The notes under the pieces are model-generated. The model saw nothing but the letters and a program-made list of their open reading frames with translations. It was not told the origin of the DNA and did not search any database. From NCBI GenBank assembly GCA_009746045.1, contig RPFO01000253.1, positions 3,671,872 through 3,735,871 on the forward strand: DNA of 64,000 nucleotides, written 5' to 3'. The DNA is from Mesostigma viride (taxonomy: Eukaryota; Streptophyta; Mesostigmatophyceae; Mesostigmatales; Mesostigmataceae). Positions 31,938 to 43,563 of this stretch are shown one piece after another; position 1 is the first letter of the stretch; the number at the start of each line of letters is the position of its first letter. Position numbers and translations under genes: made by a program.

Positions 31938-31966
31938 CATATCATAGCATATATTCCTATACCCCC

Positions 31967-32428
31967 CTCACGGCAGGTTACACGGCGGACCGGGCGGAGC
32001 GGGCCAAGCTCCTGGCCTACGGCGACGTCGGGCACCATCGTGTGGTGCCCTTTGTCCTGGAGGAGTTTGGGGCCATGGGGCCCCTGACCTCCGCCTTCTT
32101 CAAGGAGTGTTGCCGGCTCCGGGAGGACCGGCTGGACCTGGAGGGCCAGCGGGCCCCATGGTCGGCGCGGACCTGGACGTCATATTGGCGTCAGCGCTTG
32201 TCGGTGGCGCTGACTCGGGCCATGGCTGACATCATGCTCCGCCGTACGCGGGCTGATTTTGCGGTGCAGCAGGGCTATTAGGTTCCTCCCGTTAGGAGTT
32301 TCCATTGGTCTTATCGTAGTATAGAGATTTGACATGGCTCTGTATAGAGGTTTATAGCTGGGCGTTTGCTTTGGTTTGAGTGATTTCACTCTGCTGTTAG
32401 TAATTATATTATTAAATATATATTCCTA
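31967..32428 (+). pseudogene. 5'-truncated LINE 3' end, copy A
   Basis: About 460 bp encoding the last 100 residues of an RT-type polyprotein (AGYTADRAERAKLLAYGDVG ... FVLEEFGAMGPLTSAFFKEC) to a TAG at 32279-32281, then a 3' UTR ending TTATATTATTAAATATATAT. ATATATTCCTAT-type words flank it on both sides. It is nearly identical to the end of the next copy. Confidence 0.65.
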
Positions 32429-32430
32429 TA

Positions 32431-33468
32431 ATAAACACCGCGTCATCGATAAACACCAGAAAACCTACGCGGGTATTCTGCACACGGCTGATTGGATTGC
32501 TCTTTTCGCGGACCTCAACGCCCAGGGACGTGCGTGGCTGTTCTCGCTTTCCTTGCGGAGTGTGGGCTCGGCGTACCTTCGTGCTCTTCCCATGGCCCCC
32601 CCATTCGCCTTGGCTCCCAGCCACTACTCGGTGGCGCTCCGGCACCAGCTATTTGCCCCGCAGCCTCTTGTTCCGGCCGGGCGGCCTTGTGATAGCTGTG
32701 GGCAGCCGCTGGATCCCACGGGGACTCGCTACCTTTCCTGCATGGGGGGCCAACAGAATCAGAATTGGTATTTGTATTTGCAAACTGTCCTCCTGACGGT
32801 GGTGCTCGCCATGATTCGGTCGGTTTTCCCCCACGCGAACATCCGGTCCGAGGATGCGGATGGCGCTGCCTTCTATTCCCCCAACCACCGGCCTGACATC
32901 GTGGTGCTGGACTTTGAGGGGGGTGGCCGGCATCTGCTTATCGACGTTTCGGTGGCGCGGCCCTTGGCTCTTAGCCACGTGGCTGGGGCCTCCCTCACCG
33001 GGCAGGTTACACGGCGGACCGGGCGGAGCGGGCCAAGCTCCTGGCCTACGGCGACGTCGGGCACCATCGTGTGGTGCCCTTTGTCCTGGAGGAGTTTGGG
33101 GCCATGGGGCCCCTGACCTCCGCCTTCTTCAAGGAGTGTTGCCGGCTCCGGGAGGACCGGCTGGACCTGGAGGGCCAGCGGGCCTCATGGTCGGCGCGGA
33201 CCTGGACGTCATATTGGCGTCAGCGCTTGTCGGTGGCGCTGACTCGGGCCATGGCTGACATCATGCTCCGCCGTACGCGGGCTGATTTTGCGGTGCAGCA
33301 GGGCTATTAGGTTCCTCCCGTTAGGAGTTTCCATTGGTCTTATCGTAGTATAGAGATTTGACATGGCTCTGTATGTATAGAGGTTTATAGCTGGGCGTTT
33401 GCTTTGGTTTGAGTGATTTCACTCTGCTGTAAGTAATTATATTATTAATAAATATATATTCCTAGTCT
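32431..33468 (+). pseudogene. 5'-truncated LINE 3' end, copy B, with C..C and RPD...DV motifs
   Basis: A longer copy of the same end, abutting copy A head to tail. It encodes a Cys pair region (CDSCGQPLDPTGTRYLSC) and RPDIVVLDF...HLLIDVSV. This pattern, seen at the C-terminus of some retroelement polyproteins, resembles a PD-(D/E)XK nuclease fold; that reading is an inference. Relative to copy A there is a small insertion near 32998 (CACCGGGCAGG against CACGGCAGG) that breaks the frame. It ends with the same ATATATATTCCTA tail. Confidence 0.6.
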
Positions 33469-33470
33469 GA

Positions 33471-33660
33471 GGTGGCAGGAGGGGGCTGCCAGGGCTTGTG
33501 GTCAACGTGGATGACCGCCCCCCTCCAGTATACCGGCTTCCCCCTTGCGCTCTGCCGGAGCTGAAGGTAGGTCGGCCATAGCTCGCGTCGCCGCTGTTGC
33601 TGGGCCAGGGTCAAGTCGTCGTCCAGCGTGAAGCGAGTCTCCGAGAGCTTCTTGCGGCAT
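33471..33660 (-). pseudogene. Fragment of an L1-type ORF1 protein C-terminus
   Basis: On the minus strand the fragment encodes FTLDDDLTLAQQQRRRELWP and an end rich in Pro and Trp. It matches the C-terminal part of the ORF1 at 36589-37987 (TLDDDLTPAQQQQRRDLWPE). Confidence 0.65.
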
Positions 33661-34110
33661 ACGGTTAAGGGGAGGGGACACCCCTAAAGGGCACTTTTCT
33701 GGAAACCATACCTATGCATGTGCTAAAAATCCAATGATGATTGGGGACCATTAATATGAAAAAAAAAAAAATTTCCAGCCACTTGGGGGGGGTACTAGCC
33801 CCCACAGGGCACCGGTAACGCGCTAAAAATAGAAAAAGAGGCTATTCTAGTCACATTTTTCCTAGGGCAGTGGGCAAACATATTGGGACCAAATCATATA
33901 TTCCCATATAGTTCCCTGCCTTTTGAGAAATGCTACCTAATTTTGAGCACAAAATAATCATGTTTACACACATTGATGGATTTTCCCGCAAAAAGGGTAC
34001 TTTTTTAATGAAAAAAAAAATTATCAAATCATAAACACATGGAATAGGGCCAAATCATATATTCCCAAATACTAGAGGTTGGGGGACATGCAGCCCCAAA
34101 TTTTCAGGTC
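33661..34110. other. AT-rich stretch without a gene
   Basis: Contains A-runs at 33760 and 34010 and a CCAAATCATATATTCCCA word at 33889 and 34050. The second of these belongs to the 190-bp repeat that follows. No coding frame is seen. Confidence 0.5.
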
Positions 34111-34680
34111 ATTCTGACAAGCGCAGCCCTATTTGATGGACATTCCTAGATTGCCACCTGTGACGAAGCTAAGGGAGGTTTTAGCTAGTATTTAACCACA
34201 CTAACACCCCTTTATACATCTAAGCCTCATGAAAACTGGCCAAACCACATACTACCATTCTCTGCACATATGGTACCTCCTATGTTCAAGGTTTGACGCC
34301 ATTCTGACAAGAACTGCCCAAGTTACAACCATTCCAAGACGGCCACCCATGTAGACGCTACAAGGAAATTAGAGTAACCATTTAGCCACACTAGCACCTC
34401 CTTCTTCATCAAAGACATCTGCAAACTGACCAAAGCACACATAATCAACTCTTGCACGCTGACGGCAACGCATGCTCAATGTGGGGGGTCATTGCGACAA
34501 GAACTGCTCAAGTTGATGGGTTTCCTATATGACCACATGACAAGGCGCTAAGGACCACTCGTTAAGTTAGTAACCCCACAGTGCCACGTAATATGCCATC
34601 CAACATGCACCAAAACTATGCAGAGTATGTTTACAAAGTACAAAGGGGTGGCCACGCACCTCATATGTCTTCATCATCCC
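34050..34680 (+). repeat. Diverged tandem repeat with an exact 190-bp period, about three units
   Basis: ATTCTGACAAG-type words start at 34111, 34301 and 34491, and CCAAA(T/C/G)CA words at 34050, 34240 and 34430. Both series are spaced 190 bp, although the units have diverged at many positions. Each unit also holds a CCACACTA(A/G)CACC or similar word. Confidence 0.7.
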
Positions 34681-34689
34681 TCCAGCATG

Positions 34690-36160
34690 GCCAGCCTTGT
34701 AAATATGTGCATAGCCTTGACGATGGTAGCCCTAACATGCCTAAGCGGCATTTCCTATGTTTCTCCCAGGTTAGAGTGTAAGGTTGATGCCAACCAAGCT
34801 AATCAACACAACAACACCTCCTAAACTGTCAGGACTCCCCGGCATGGATGACAAACTGGGACTATGGAGGGCAAGGAACCAAGTAAGAACATGGTATATA
34901 TAGCTTGCATGCAGTCATGCATGTCAACCATGGTTGGCTCAGCACATTGTAGTCTTGTCACATCATCATAACAAAGGAAAGCTCAAACAACCATTGGTGC
35001 CAGCTATCTACATGCAGTCACACAAATGCAATATCTCCAACATCATCATCACTATAACACTTCCATCCCTGCACGATAAAATGCAAAGAAACCATTGGCG
35101 GCCCTTCACCTCATGAGCGCTGTGATGCCGCTGCGGCCTGTGAGGAGAGGGTGCGTCACTCTCAAACAACAAGAAGCGTCCATACGCACAACATCCTTGC
35201 CAGAACACGTTTTATGAAATGCCTTATACCTTCCCGAAGAGCTATAGGCTGCGACTGAAGCGGCCCTGATCACGACATCAACGAAAACAATCTAAAGCTG
35301 CCAGGTATTCGACAACACAACGGCAAGCGACGGCGAGCTAGCTGGCGGAAACTGCCCAAAAAGAACGCAAAAACCTCGAACGATGAGCTCATAGAAGAAA
35401 GCACCGATAGCAGATAACGTTCGCGACAAATCTGTACCTTGCCCTCGTAAATCCCTCGCCCAGGCGCGCAACAACAGCCGTTCTTCCATGGACAGGTCAG
35501 ACACGCACTGCGCAGGTCTGAACAATTACTTACCGATAATGGCCGAAAATCTGGCAAAAAGCACCAGCTCGGTTTAGAATTCGATGCAACCGATATTAAT
35601 GCCTGCTTCAAGGTCAGAACAGCCCCCAAAACCGCTATTTTACAGCCGCTATCATGAATTCTATTTCATTCCGCGCGACCAAAAAATTCAGATTACCCCC
35701 CATGCCGATGGCATAAAAAAACAACAGCGATATTGTAAACCAGCTGATTTCCGCCACAAACTAACATCATAAACTCATCTCCTTTTAGATTCGAGTAAAA
35801 TTTTTGCATTTCGCCTGCCCTAGTGTGGTAGTTTCGCCTGAACGCAGTCGCCATGGCCACTTCCGCAAGGGGTGCGCGCACCGTGCACGTGAAATTTGTG
35901 ACCTTCGGCTCCGGCGCGAATTTTTTGGCGCCAAAAAATTCGGGGGTGTCCCGTCCCCTTAAGGAACGCCAGCTTGTCCGCCATGTACTTAAAGGTGCGT
36001 ATACCATCTGCCTCCATATTACAGACAAACCAGTCCTGAGGCTGCCCGGGCGTGAGCCCGTTGCGTCTAGTGTAGCACATGTCCATGCCGGCCGAGTCTA
36101 TCACGAAAAGTCCACGGGTGGCGGCCCTGCCGCGCGTGGCCTGGGGCACGCCAGGTGAGG
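34690..36160. other. Unassigned stretch with one dispersed repeat
   Basis: 34735-34830 is the reverse complement of part of the repeat at 59208-59432 and 59556-59780 (TTTCTCCCAGGTTAGAGTGT). The rest gives no confident gene. A minus-strand frame at 35820-36164 has ordinary composition, but I recognise nothing in it. Confidence 0.4.
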
Positions 36161-36161
36161 A

Positions 36162-36376
36162 CATTAATTAATTAATTAATTAAACACGTGCTCCCGTTGG
36201 GGAGTCACGGAGCACTGAAGTGCTTTTAATCCCTGTGTGTGCACTACAGGAGAAAGGGCAGAGACCCCCAGTCTCCTTCATGCCAAAGGCATGCCACAGC
36301 TGCAATCGGGCGCGGCTAGCTAAAAGGACAGGCTAACGATCCGGCAAACTGTGGGTGCGATAAGACCCATGTAAGC
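36162..36376 (-). repeat. Repeat with (TTAA)n tail and hairpin, copy 2
   Basis: Second copy of 31730-31937, with the tail at 36162-36183. It lies just downstream, on the minus strand, of the L1-type ORF1, as a 3' end would, but no ORF2 lies between. Confidence 0.65.
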
Positions 36377-36588
36377 GGGGCATAACAAGTATAGCGTGGG
36401 CAAGTAATCTGACCATAGCACGGGCGTATAGCATGGCTGTGCTAGGACTAGGCTAAGGCTATGGCTGGTTGTGTACCGTGCGTTGGCGGCACGTGACTAG
36501 GTATGTTGGCACAGCTAGGCGAACATTCTAGGCATGGCTGCCTTAGCGGCAGTGACTCCAATGCCGGTTACAATTGCTAGGGCTATTG

Positions 36589-37987
36589 CTATTCTAGCCC
36601 GCTGGGGGCGTCCACATCTTGTGGTTGATCATCAGGTCCCCGCCCCTCCAGTACACCTTGGGCTTCTGGGGGTCCTGCATGCTTATAAGGGTCCCGCCAT
36701 ATATGGCGGAGGTATTCCGGCCACAGGTCGCGTCGCTGCTGTTGCTGAGCGGGGGTCAGGTCGTCATCCAGCGTCCAGGTGAGGTCGTGCAACCTCTTGC
36801 GACGAGAGAGGAACCGCTGCTTATCCTCAGGGGAGGGGAAGGTGAGCAGGACTGGTGGGGGAGCCGCCTTGTCCCGTGAGTGGGGAAGGCGGTGGCACCC
36901 ACGCAGTTCTACCTCACCTACCAGGCCCATGAGGGTAAGAAGCTGGTTCTTGAGCTCGTCAGCAAGAGAGGTTGACGTCTCACCTGGCTTCTGGGGGAAG
37001 CGACGTAGCACCACGCGGCACTCGCGGCGAGCGCGGTCGATCGGTGACCTCCCGTTGCTGGGCCTGGCGGTGGTCCTCCAGCTCCTGGAGTTTTATGGCG
37101 ATGGCGTCGGTGGTGGAGGCGGTCGCCGACCGCAGCAGGTCCGCGTAGGAGAGCGGCGGGAGGTCACCAGCATCCTGCCGGGGTGGCTGGGATGCAATGG
37201 TGGCCGTCTGCTCCGCTATCTTGGGGACCTGTGTGGCCAGGGCCTCGGTGTGGGCGGTGATGGCCTCAAGCTTCTTCATGAGCACGCCGCACTTGCCCTC
37301 CACCTGGTTAAGGCGAGAGACAAGTGCAGCATGCGTTTCCGAAGCTTGCGCCGCGGTGTGCAGCGTCGTGAACTGGGGCTGGAGCTTGTGGACGACCTTG
37401 GTTTCCACATTGGAGCCCCGGGCCTCCACCGTGTTGAGCGTCGTGTTCAGCGATGTCAGCTTCTCGGCCAGCGGCCAGGTCACGTGCTCCTCCAGCACTG
37501 CGCGGATGTCATCCTTACAGAGGGAGGGAGCCGAAGGGGCTGCCGGCTGTGCGGGGGCGGGGGCTAGCGTTCTGCTGATGTCGGCGAGGCTGCGCTGGTA
37601 GTAGCTGGTCAAGATAAACAGGCGTTGGCGTGGTTCTTCATAATAAGTGTAGAGCCAGGACGTGTTGCGGTAGTCGATAGCCGCCCCCCCCTTCTGCTGC
37701 ACGAAGAGCTTCCGTTCCTGTGTGAGGAACTGGAGGACCTCGACGACTTCCTGCGGCGACAGTTTCTGCCAGGTGAGGAGGCTGAAATGTTCGTTGCCGG
37801 GCAAGAATTGGCTCCATTTGTGGCGGTCGTGGCATGGTTTCTTGGGCTCAGGCGAGGCGCTTGGCGATGGGTCTGCTGGCGATGGGTTGGCGAGCCCAGG
37901 CGGCTGGGCAAGAACGATGGCGAGAGGGTTGGACTGGGAGCCGGTAAGCTCCTTTTCCAAACCCCGTTTTGCTTTTGGGGTCGTCAT
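36589..37987 (-). pseudogene. L1-type LINE ORF1 protein, one frame change
   Basis: The ORF starts with the ATG at 37987. The Pro-rich N-terminal half is followed by a coiled coil (about residues 185-275), then an RRM-like and C-terminal domain (VVLRRFPQKPGE ... ELRGCHRLPHSRDKAAPPPVLLTF ... WTLDDDLTPAQQQQRR). This is the layout of L1/Tx1-type ORF1 RNA-binding chaperones. The two halves are in different frames, with the break near 37042 (GATCGACC). No ORF2 follows, so this is a remnant or a partial copy. Confidence 0.75.
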
Positions 37988-38216
37988 AGCTGCTTGTCAC
38001 GTGATAACTTTGGCAATACTGCGTTTCAGCCGTAACCGATTATACTGGCGTGTACGTCTGAATAAAGCGCATCGAATGCGAGTGGTCTGACCGAATTTGG
38101 GGCTCAGACGCAAAAGATCTGAGCTCCGCCGTCAGCCATTTTCGTCAATAGACTAGGTGAGGACATATTGCCCAGGCTGGGCGGGTTCGGTGCCAGCTAG
38201 TCTATCTACGAGCCCC

Positions 38217-38352
38217 ATTAATTAATTAATTAATAGACACGTGACTGCGTCACGTGAGCATAAGTCCTCAGTGGGAGGCGAGCCCCATAAACGGGGCTAT
38301 AATGAGCTAGGAGGGTCAAAACGTTGAAAATAGGTGTTGTATAAGTTATACA
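38217..38352 (+). repeat. (ATTA)n tail plus CACGTGACTGCGTCACGTG repeat
   Basis: The sequence TAATAGACACGTGACTGCGT with the perfect palindromic CACGTGACTGCGTCACGTG also follows the tail at 30447-30490. It then joins the GAGCCCCATAAACGGGGC end of the 4672-5222 family. Confidence 0.65.
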
Positions 38353-38489
38353 GCATCAAACATGCATAAAACATCATGACTCCAGGGATGACATAATATG
38401 ACTGAATCCGGCAGCCATAACCAAAGCATCATCCACTCTCACAACGTGTTGAGCACATGCCTCGTGGGAAGGGAGGTGCTGGGTTTTCA

Positions 38490-38880
38490 TTACATTAAAT
38501 TACATCAAATTAAATTATAACATGCCTCCGTTGGGAGATCATGTAGCACATATTCCTTGATGGATGGGTGGAGTGGAGGGAGCCGCGTAATCGAACTAAC
38601 CTAACTCTAAGCTATCTAGTCTAGAAAAATCCTAACTACACTACTCATCAAAACGCCGCCTCCTCTTGGGGGGAGGTGGCTTGCCCACAGGGGCTGGCGT
38701 GTGAGCCTTGACAATCTTCTGCCACCGCGTCTTGTTCTGCATGGCAGTCCAAAGAAGGGAGAGAGAGTGGATGCGGTGTTCAAACTGGGCTGGGGCCACT
38801 AGGTCGGCCAGCAACATCTGGATGTAGTTCGAACGTGGCAGGGATCGAGGCCTTAGAACACCTCCACCATATGTGAACAA
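38490..38880 (-). pseudogene. RTE-like LINE C-terminus, second copy
   Basis: The minus strand encodes NYIQMLLADLVAPAQFEHRI ... KPPPPKRRRR, matching 31350-31531, followed by the same 3' UTR with CCTCCGTTGGGAG(G) and TTTAAT tail. Truncated at 38880. Confidence 0.7.
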
Positions 38881-40083
38881 GGTGACCTATCGGCACACCG
38901 CTCTACTCAAGCGTGTCAAAACTGGGACTGACAAGCGTGGAAGGGCCATTTGTTGTTGTTGCACTTGCGCAGAGCATGCATGCTGGCATGGTGCGCCAAG
39001 AGTTGGCACTACCGCCTCTGCATGCCACTTTCCTATGCGGAACAACGAGCAAGGAAGAGGATGCTGGATCACCTGCGGGCTGCAGCAAAATGAGTCTACG
39101 TGCAGGGCATGCAGCTTGATGAAGGCGTAGCATGACGTTTGCATGCATGCCAGGCGATGGTTCTTCAATGGTGGCCAGTGGGCTCTCCATGTGTTATTGA
39201 TGTGTGTTATAGACGAATAAACTGGCATTCTTATGCTTTCACATGTCACAACTTGGTGATTTTACGATGGCTAGTTGCTGGATGTCTCGTTCTCGTTGAT
39301 GTGTATATCATTATACAGAGTGGTACCAAGCTCACTAGGACCTCAGTTCCTTGCTTGGAGGTGTGCACTTTCTAGGAAGTGCGAGTTGTTGGCTGCTGGC
39401 ACACGTCACAGTTTTTTCGCCATCTGATGTGCAATCTCAGTAAAACTTGGGAGACTTGTGTAGCATGGTGCAGCATAACTGCCTGCCAGATTTCAAGCCA
39501 AACTGAGATCATTCGCACCACCTATACATACGGTGTAATGAATGTCTTAATGTGGCATCGCGGTGACATGTGACAGCTAGCAGAGTAGTGTCATTAATTG
39601 CACTTAAATGTAAGATGCAAGTTCCCAGTCAGGCTTCATACTTCACAAATGATGTGTTTAACAATTTCTAGGTGAATCTAAGCTCGTTTGCATTAATGGC
39701 ATCAACTTGTTAATAAAATGCTATGTGTGTGTTAATAATAAGCTTATGTGTGACGTTGGACAGCATAAAGTGCTTGCCAATTAACCGTGTCTAAGTTGGG
39801 TGCAAATTGGTAGGTAAGCTCAGTGTGATGTAAATAAGTTATCTACCCATTTGCACGTCAAGCAGACATGATTAATTAAGTTGCGATGTTTGTGTAATTA
39901 ATAATGAATAAAATTGGCATTTTTAATGCTTTTCGTCGTCACCGTTCAGTAAGCACCAGGTAGCCAGCTAAGGTGCAACTTGGCACAGTAAAGCTAGGCA
40001 TCATAAGGAAGCTTGCCACCAAGTTTGACCATCATCTGAATATAACTGCAGCTAGGAGGAATAAGATGGTTGTTTTTTGGCAC
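38881..40083. other. 1.2 kb without a recognisable gene
   Basis: AT-rich intergenic sequence. Short open frames on both strands show no domain, splice pattern or repeat that I recognise. Confidence 0.5.
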
Positions 40084-42945
40084 TTACAGACCGTTGTGTC
40101 CGTGGACATCGTCATATGTAGTCATCCTCGCAGTCGGGAAGCCAACTGCCGAGCAGCTTGAAGCGGCCTGAAGTAGGGTAGTTGACCTCGGTGGACATCG
40201 TCTAAGAGGCGGAGTGTGGGTGGGGGCCCTGCCATGCCGAGGGCCAGGGCCTCCGTTTTGGGGCTGATTTCTAGACCAACCACCCGAGCCTCGAGCGCCA
40301 GGCAGTCCAGCCAAAGTTGCATGGGCAGACTCCAGCTTCTCGATGAGCGTGATGTCGTCGGCATAAATGAGGTCAGCTAGTAAATTCTGCTTGTTAGTCG
40401 GTCCCCCTTCTCCAAGCTCGTTCGTGATCGCTAGGCCAGGGGCACGGCCTGCAATGCGAGCAAAGCGAGCACGTGCCTGCATGGCGCATAACATAATCCA
40501 CTACAATAATAAACAGGTACGGCGACAGGACGCAACCCTGCCAGACGCCGGTCTGCAGTGGGCATGGCGGGGTAATGCCGTGTTGAGTGCGCACCGAAGT
40601 GGTCGACCCCTCATACAGCGTGCGGACGACGCCGGTAATCAGGGGAGTGGGGACGCGAGCGCGAGCAAGGACAGCCCATAGAGCGTCCCAGAGGACAGAA
40701 TCAAAAGCCTTCAGTTGATGATGAAGTCGACGAAGATCAGGATGGCGGGAAACTCACCAGGTTCAATGCAGGAGAGCGATTTCCTCGAGGCCAGAGGCGA
40801 CGCGCGATGAAGATGGCCATGACGGTGTTGCGCCCAGGACAGAAGCCCATTCGACTTTCCCCAAGGTGACAGTCGAGAGCAGAACGAAGGCGGGTGAGGA
40901 TCATGCGCATGAACAAAGTTGAGTGCGGCGCTCTGGATGCAAACTCCTCTGTATAGTTGGCGGGGTCGTCAGGGGAACCTTTGTTTTTGTACAGCATAAT
41001 ACGGTAGCTGTGCTGCCACTCAGGAATCGTCGGCGTCGGCAAGCAGGATCCGGTTGCAGACGTCAAGCAGGAACCCCGTGAGCGCCGTCAGCTTAATCAC
41101 CGGGGCTGGGAGCTGGTCAGGTCCAACGGCGGCGTAGAAGCAGAGTTGCTTGGCGGCGGTGCTCAGCTCGAGCTCGGTGAACGGCGGGAGCTCGTTGGGG
41201 TCGGCCAGGGGTTCCGTCAGGGCTGGGTACGTGTATAGTCCTGCTCAGCGGCGGGCGGCGTGGGCGGCGCAGGGACGTCCGCAGGCGCTACTGCCAGCCA
41301 GGTGTGCGGCCGCCAGAGGGCCAAGTGGCGGAGGCGGCGGGGGAGCGCCGAGCAGCCGGGACTGGGAGGAGTACCACTGGTCAAGCTGCTGCTGCGGTGA
41401 GCCAGAGCCGGAGCGTCCGCGGCGCCGGCTGCGCGCCGCCGCGGCGGGCCATTGGGCGTGACGCATGCAGGCGGGTCCAGGCGTACTTGCCGTGTTGGTC
41501 CTTGAGGTGGGCGAAGTACTCGCGGACATGAAGGTCCTCCTGCTCCTTGGTCGCCTGCCGGATGGCCGAGTGGTAATCGGCTTTGAGGCGGGCGTAGCGG
41601 GCGGGGTCGCTGTAACTTGTCGCGCAGGGCTTGCCGGGCCTGGATGACGGCGGGGAGCCGGTGCAGGGTGGTGAAGCGAGGCGGGCCGGGCGGGGGGGCA
41701 GCAGGGCTCCGGCCGCGGGCAGCTTGTCAGCGAGGTGCCAAAGGGCCGATGCCGGGCCGGCAGTGAACAGCTGGGCGTGGCTGGCCGGGATGTCCAGCGC
41801 GTCGACGAACGCCTCTGCCGCGCGCTTGTGGGCGCGTTTTTCAGGGAAGTCCTCCAGAGCGTCGTCAGATTTCTCAAGCAACTGAAGTGTGCGCAAATCA
41901 GGTGGTGCCACGTGCTTACGAAAGGGCGAGGGGAATCGCAGGCGGATGCGGGCGGTGACGATATGCGATGATCGGAGCGCACCAGGGGGATCACATGCGA
42001 GCGAGCAGCTAGTACAGATCCTTGATGACGCTTGCGCATTACAACATAGTCAATGCAGCGTTCAGTGCCAGTTGGCGAGGTGTGTGTGACCAAAGCATCT
42101 GGACTATGTGGAAAGCGGGTGTTGGCAGTGACCAAATCGCATGTCGTAAGCAAATCAGCAAAAAGTTCAGTGTTGGCATTGGAGACCGTACCGTTGGGGG
42201 CGTGCTGACATCCGCCAGTACCCGGTGGTAGCGTGGCGTTGGCGTCCAGCAGCAGAGCGAGGTAGTTGCGACCAGGGATGCCGTTCGCCAGGTTCTCCAG
42301 CGCTGCAAAGAAGTCCTTGCGGTCTTGTTCTGGGTGGCCGGAGTGGGGTGCGTAACCAACGCCCACCGTCAGGGCGTAGGTCGAGTGGCCCTCCATCGAA
42401 TGAAAAGTGGCCACAAGGAGCCGAGCGTTGACCAGCTGGGGTTCGCCCATGTGGCGTACGGCGAGCGGGGAGCAGAGGAGACCGACGCCCCCGTTCCCGG
42501 TGCCGTCGCCGCCTCCGTAGTAGAACCGCCAGCCGTCGATGTCGTCAGCAACAAGGGCAGTTGATCCGCGGGCCGATGCAGTGCGCCTGTGTTCTTGGAT
42601 TCCCAGGAATCTGGCGATATTATTGTCGATGCAGAAACCAATAAGATTGGAGACTCGATGGCACTGACACTGAGCCGTCACTGCGCAGGCAGTGACAGCG
42701 GTCAGCGTCGGGCTGGACCGTGCGGGCGTTGAAGGTGGCGATGACCAAGGGCGCGCGTTGACCGAAAAGGGGGGTGCAGGCGGGGGTGGGGGCGGAGATG
42801 GAGCATGGGGTGGTGATGGGGGTGGGGGTGGAGGTGGTGGGGTAGGCCGGGGGGCGCCGGGTTGGGGACTTATGCTTTCAATCACCGTTTCGATTCTTCC
42901 TGCTAACACGTCGAGGCGACGCCAACGGTTGGCTCGGGTGGCCAC
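40084..42945 (-). pseudogene. LINE ORF2 (endonuclease plus RT), broken
   Basis: The first part (42945-41930) encodes an endonuclease: IQEHRRT, GVGLLCSP, YLALLLDANATL, ERCIDYVVMRKR and VRSDHRI. RT pieces follow in changing frames: MGFCPGRNTVMAIFIARRL (about 40850), QGCVLSPYLFIIVVDYVM (about 40520) and YADD within LLADLIYADDITLIEKL (about 40355). The core LEISPKTEAL follows. The Pro-rich N-terminus comes from a CCACCC run near 42800-42850. Several frame changes make it non-functional as read. It is of the same family as 45096-46310 and 55010-55488. Confidence 0.8.
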
Positions 42946-43563
42946 TGAGGTAGAATGAGTCTAGCTGCGTCTGCACGCATAAGAAATGCGTGCAGTCTGA
43001 GGAGGTTTCGGAGGCGGCCGCGCGAGGCGGGGCGAACCTGGCTCACTGCCGACCCGTTGCTCTCTCTCCGACAGCCCGAGGGCTGCGAAGGCAAAGGGGC
43101 AGGAAGGGGATCCCAATGCTAGAGCCGCGGAGCCGCGGGGCCGCGAGCGTCGTCATTGATAGGAGAGAAGGGATCGCAGCGCGGGCTCCGGCTCAGGTGC
43201 AAAGCGAACGAATTTATTAGGGGGACGGCCAAGCCTGGCAGCCTATATACCTGCGCTGAAGTTGCCCCGGCGGATCCCCACACGTGCTGGGGAGCAGGTG
43301 ACCGTCGATCGATGCCGGTACGTGGCGATGGCGGTGACGGCGGGGGCCGAGCAGGGCCGGGCTGGGGCGCTGGCACGGCGGTAATCGGTATCCATGGGGG
43401 TCGCCGTCATTGGAGGAAGGTCCTGGCCGTTAATGCGGGTCACGATAAAGACGCCATTAAAGAGGCGGGCATAGATGCTGCACCGTAGTTGCGGGACTTG
43501 GCCTGCTTGGCTGCCGGCCGAGCCTCGTGGACCTCCGGCCGGTTCAGGGCGGCAGCCCAGGCC

